A stretch of DNA of 7,274 bases from Chloracidobacterium sp. UBA6041 (GTDB lineage: Bacteria > Acidobacteriota > Blastocatellia > Pyrinomonadales > Pyrinomonadaceae), in NCBI GenBank assembly GCA_002427845.1, contig DIYZ01000128.1:1-7274 (forward strand). The letters run 5' to 3'. Both the position numbers and the translations under genes were made by a program. Numbering within the stretch: position 1 is the stretch's first letter; each line of letters opens with the position of its first letter. Shown piece after piece: positions 6,328 to 7,274 of this stretch. A model generated the notes under the pieces. That model saw only the letters and a list, made by a program, of their open reading frames with translations, had not been told where the DNA came from and did not search any database.

Positions 6328-6783
6328 TTACGGAGTGGCAGGCGGCTCTCCGATGTTGCTGACGTGATTTTGAATGAGTTGCCAGTTTTTGCCGCGCTTC
6401 ACCCACACGTGGGTGCTGCGGTAGGTCGGCTTCCCGTTGACCGTCCCGCGGTGCGACATGACAGCGAGCTTGCCGCCATCGAAGAAGCGCACCACGTACT
6501 CGTCGGCGACGTCGGTGTCTTCGGTGTGTTTGAGATTAGCCATGTATTGGGCTTTGTTCACGATTTGACCGAAGGGCGTCGTGCCCGTGTAGTCGGCGGC
6601 TACAATTCCCTCGATGGTCTTGCGGTCCTCGTTATTAAGCCGCAACTCCGCTGCCGTCCACTGTCTGTCTAAGGCTATCAACTCCTGTTCGTCCGTCATC
6701 TTGGGCTTCGGTTGTGCATAAGCGATGGATGATGCCACCGCCACAAAGACCGCCAGCAGTAACACACGTGTCAGTTGTTTCAT
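6328..6783 (-). CDS. Secreted DUF4440/SnoaL-like (NTF2-fold) protein, 151 aa
   Basis: Residues 1-23 are a signal peptide (KQLTRVLLLAVFVAVASSIAYA, probable cut AYA-QP), so the product acts outside the cytoplasm. Residues 30-142 match the DUF4440 pattern: helical start DEQELIALDRQWTAAELRLN with the typical ExELxxLxxxW, then ADYTGTTPFG, the strand-rich half YVVRFFDGGKLAVMSHRGTV, and the closing STHVWVKRGKNWQLIQNHVS. The length is normal for one exported NTF2-fold domain. Members range from enzymes to binding proteins; no catalytic residues can be assigned here, so the function stays open. The ATG at 6783 follows AAGGA-type bases (AAAGGAAGTAGGAATA before ATG). A good promoter lies 45-73 bp upstream. 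It is separated from the next minus-strand gene by the plus-strand RNA unit, so it is probably monocistronic. Confidence 0.92.
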   Translation of the reverse strand: MKQLTRVLLLAVFVAVASSIAYAQPKPKMTDEQELIALDRQWTAAELRLNNEDRKTIEGIVAADYTGTTPFGQIVNKAQYMANLKHTEDTDVADEYVVRFFDGGKLAVMSHRGTVNGKPTYRSTHVWVKRGKNWQLIQNHVSNIGEPPATP

Positions 6784-6827
6784 TATTCCTACTTCCTTTC
6801 GTTGGTGGTGGTTCGTTTGCGGCCCAG

Positions 6828-6856
6828 ACGATATGACTACGGTGAGGTATTGTCAA
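6828..6856 (-). promoter_or_regulatory. Sigma-70-type promoter of the DUF4440 gene
   Basis: On the minus strand a perfect TTGACA (6856-6851) is followed by a 17-nt spacer and TATCGT (6833-6828, 4 of 6 consensus bases). Transcription would start near 6821, giving a leader of about 38 nt that contains the ribosome site. The spacing and the position relative to the gene are as expected. Confidence 0.6.
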
Positions 6857-6989
6857 TTTAGTGTGCTCTTATCTTTTGACAGCGCCGAGGTGAGGCCAGA
6901 ACCTGTAATGAATCGAGTACCACATATATGGAATGTGCTCTGCTTTAGCTTTCTATCAAGAGTATTCGTAACTTAGCAGAGGAACCGCA

Positions 6990-7235
6990 ATGTCCGAACT
7001 ATGTATTGAAAAGGTCGATGCCCGCAAATTGGCTCGCGCTTACGTTGCCTTAGCTTTAGCCCAGGACGAGGCGAAGCGTTACGTCTGGAAACACTCCGCG
7101 CAACCAGGCTTGCTCTCAATACTCACCAGCCTTGATATAACGGCCGAGTTGCTGGAAGACGTATTGCAGAACGCCCTGCCAGAAAACGATCCACCGCCTT
7201 CGCCATCGATAACATTTTCAAACATGCTGATGTAA
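6990..7235 (+). CDS. Small hypothetical protein (81 aa)
   Basis: AGAGGAA at 6978-6984, 5 nt before ATG, is a good ribosome site, and no better frame overlaps. The product has a charged, helix-prone first half (KVDARKLARAYVALALAQDEAKRYVWKH) and a second helix (LTSLDITAELLEDVLQNAL), then a Pro-rich tail (PENDPPPSPS). There is no signal peptide or membrane segment, so it is probably cytosolic. I do not recognise a family. It is transcribed away from the DUF4440 gene; no clear promoter is visible in the roughly 130 bp upstream, though CACAT...ATGTG around 6920 forms a small palindrome. It is plausible from its ribosome site and composition, but short enough to need homology support. Confidence 0.5.
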   Translation: MSELCIEKVDARKLARAYVALALAQDEAKRYVWKHSAQPGLLSILTSLDITAELLEDVLQNALPENDPPPSPSITFSNMLM

Positions 7236-7274
7236 AACAGCAAGCAGTAGACGGCGGGTGTGATATAAGCGGTG

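Noticed and set aside
6062..6406. 114-codon minus-strand frame across the intergenic region
   Set aside because: Overlaps the DUF4440 gene end and the RNA unit, has low-complexity basic composition and no convincing ribosome site.
6268..6672. 134-codon plus-strand frame
   Set aside because: Shadow of the DUF4440 gene; it also begins within the terminator.

Overview
The window reads as chromosomal DNA of a soil-type bacterium, most likely an Acidobacteriota member. The evidence is a serine/threonine kinase fused to a TolB-like domain and TPR repeats, plus several small secreted or membrane proteins of kinds I associate with that phylum. This assignment rests on family recognition, not on a marker gene. 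All well-supported genes lie on the minus strand; the one plausible plus-strand gene is at the right end.

Layout, left to right. Positions 1-223 hold the 3' part of a broken gene, in a different frame from the gene that abuts it (190-756, minus, a secreted protein that appears to lose its usual C-terminus at the junction). A 29-codon leader ORF ends exactly where that gene starts. Positions 847-1700 hold no gene, but carry two hairpins and the first of three copies of a 32-bp repeat. The kinase-TPR receptor fills 1701-4277. Positions 4278-5023 hold no intact gene, but contain a compact composite: repeat copy, 20-bp imperfect inverted repeat, the 3' half of a tRNA (very probably tRNA-Cys, from anticodon loop to CCA), then a third repeat copy. 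Next come a small three-helix membrane protein (5024-5317) and a secreted protein of unknown function (5376-5990). A plus-strand intergenic unit follows, with a promoter-like sequence, three hairpins and an intrinsic terminator (6168-6304). Then a secreted DUF4440/NTF2-like protein (6328-6783) with its own promoter, and a small hypothetical plus-strand gene (6990-7235).

The genes do not form an obvious pathway. The kinase is a membrane signalling protein; the others are envelope proteins of unknown role. The two most unusual items are the repeat/tRNA-half composite, which looks like the scar of site-specific integration and whose repeats bracket the kinase gene, and the candidate small RNA at about 6202-6304. 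No integrase or transposase gene is visible.
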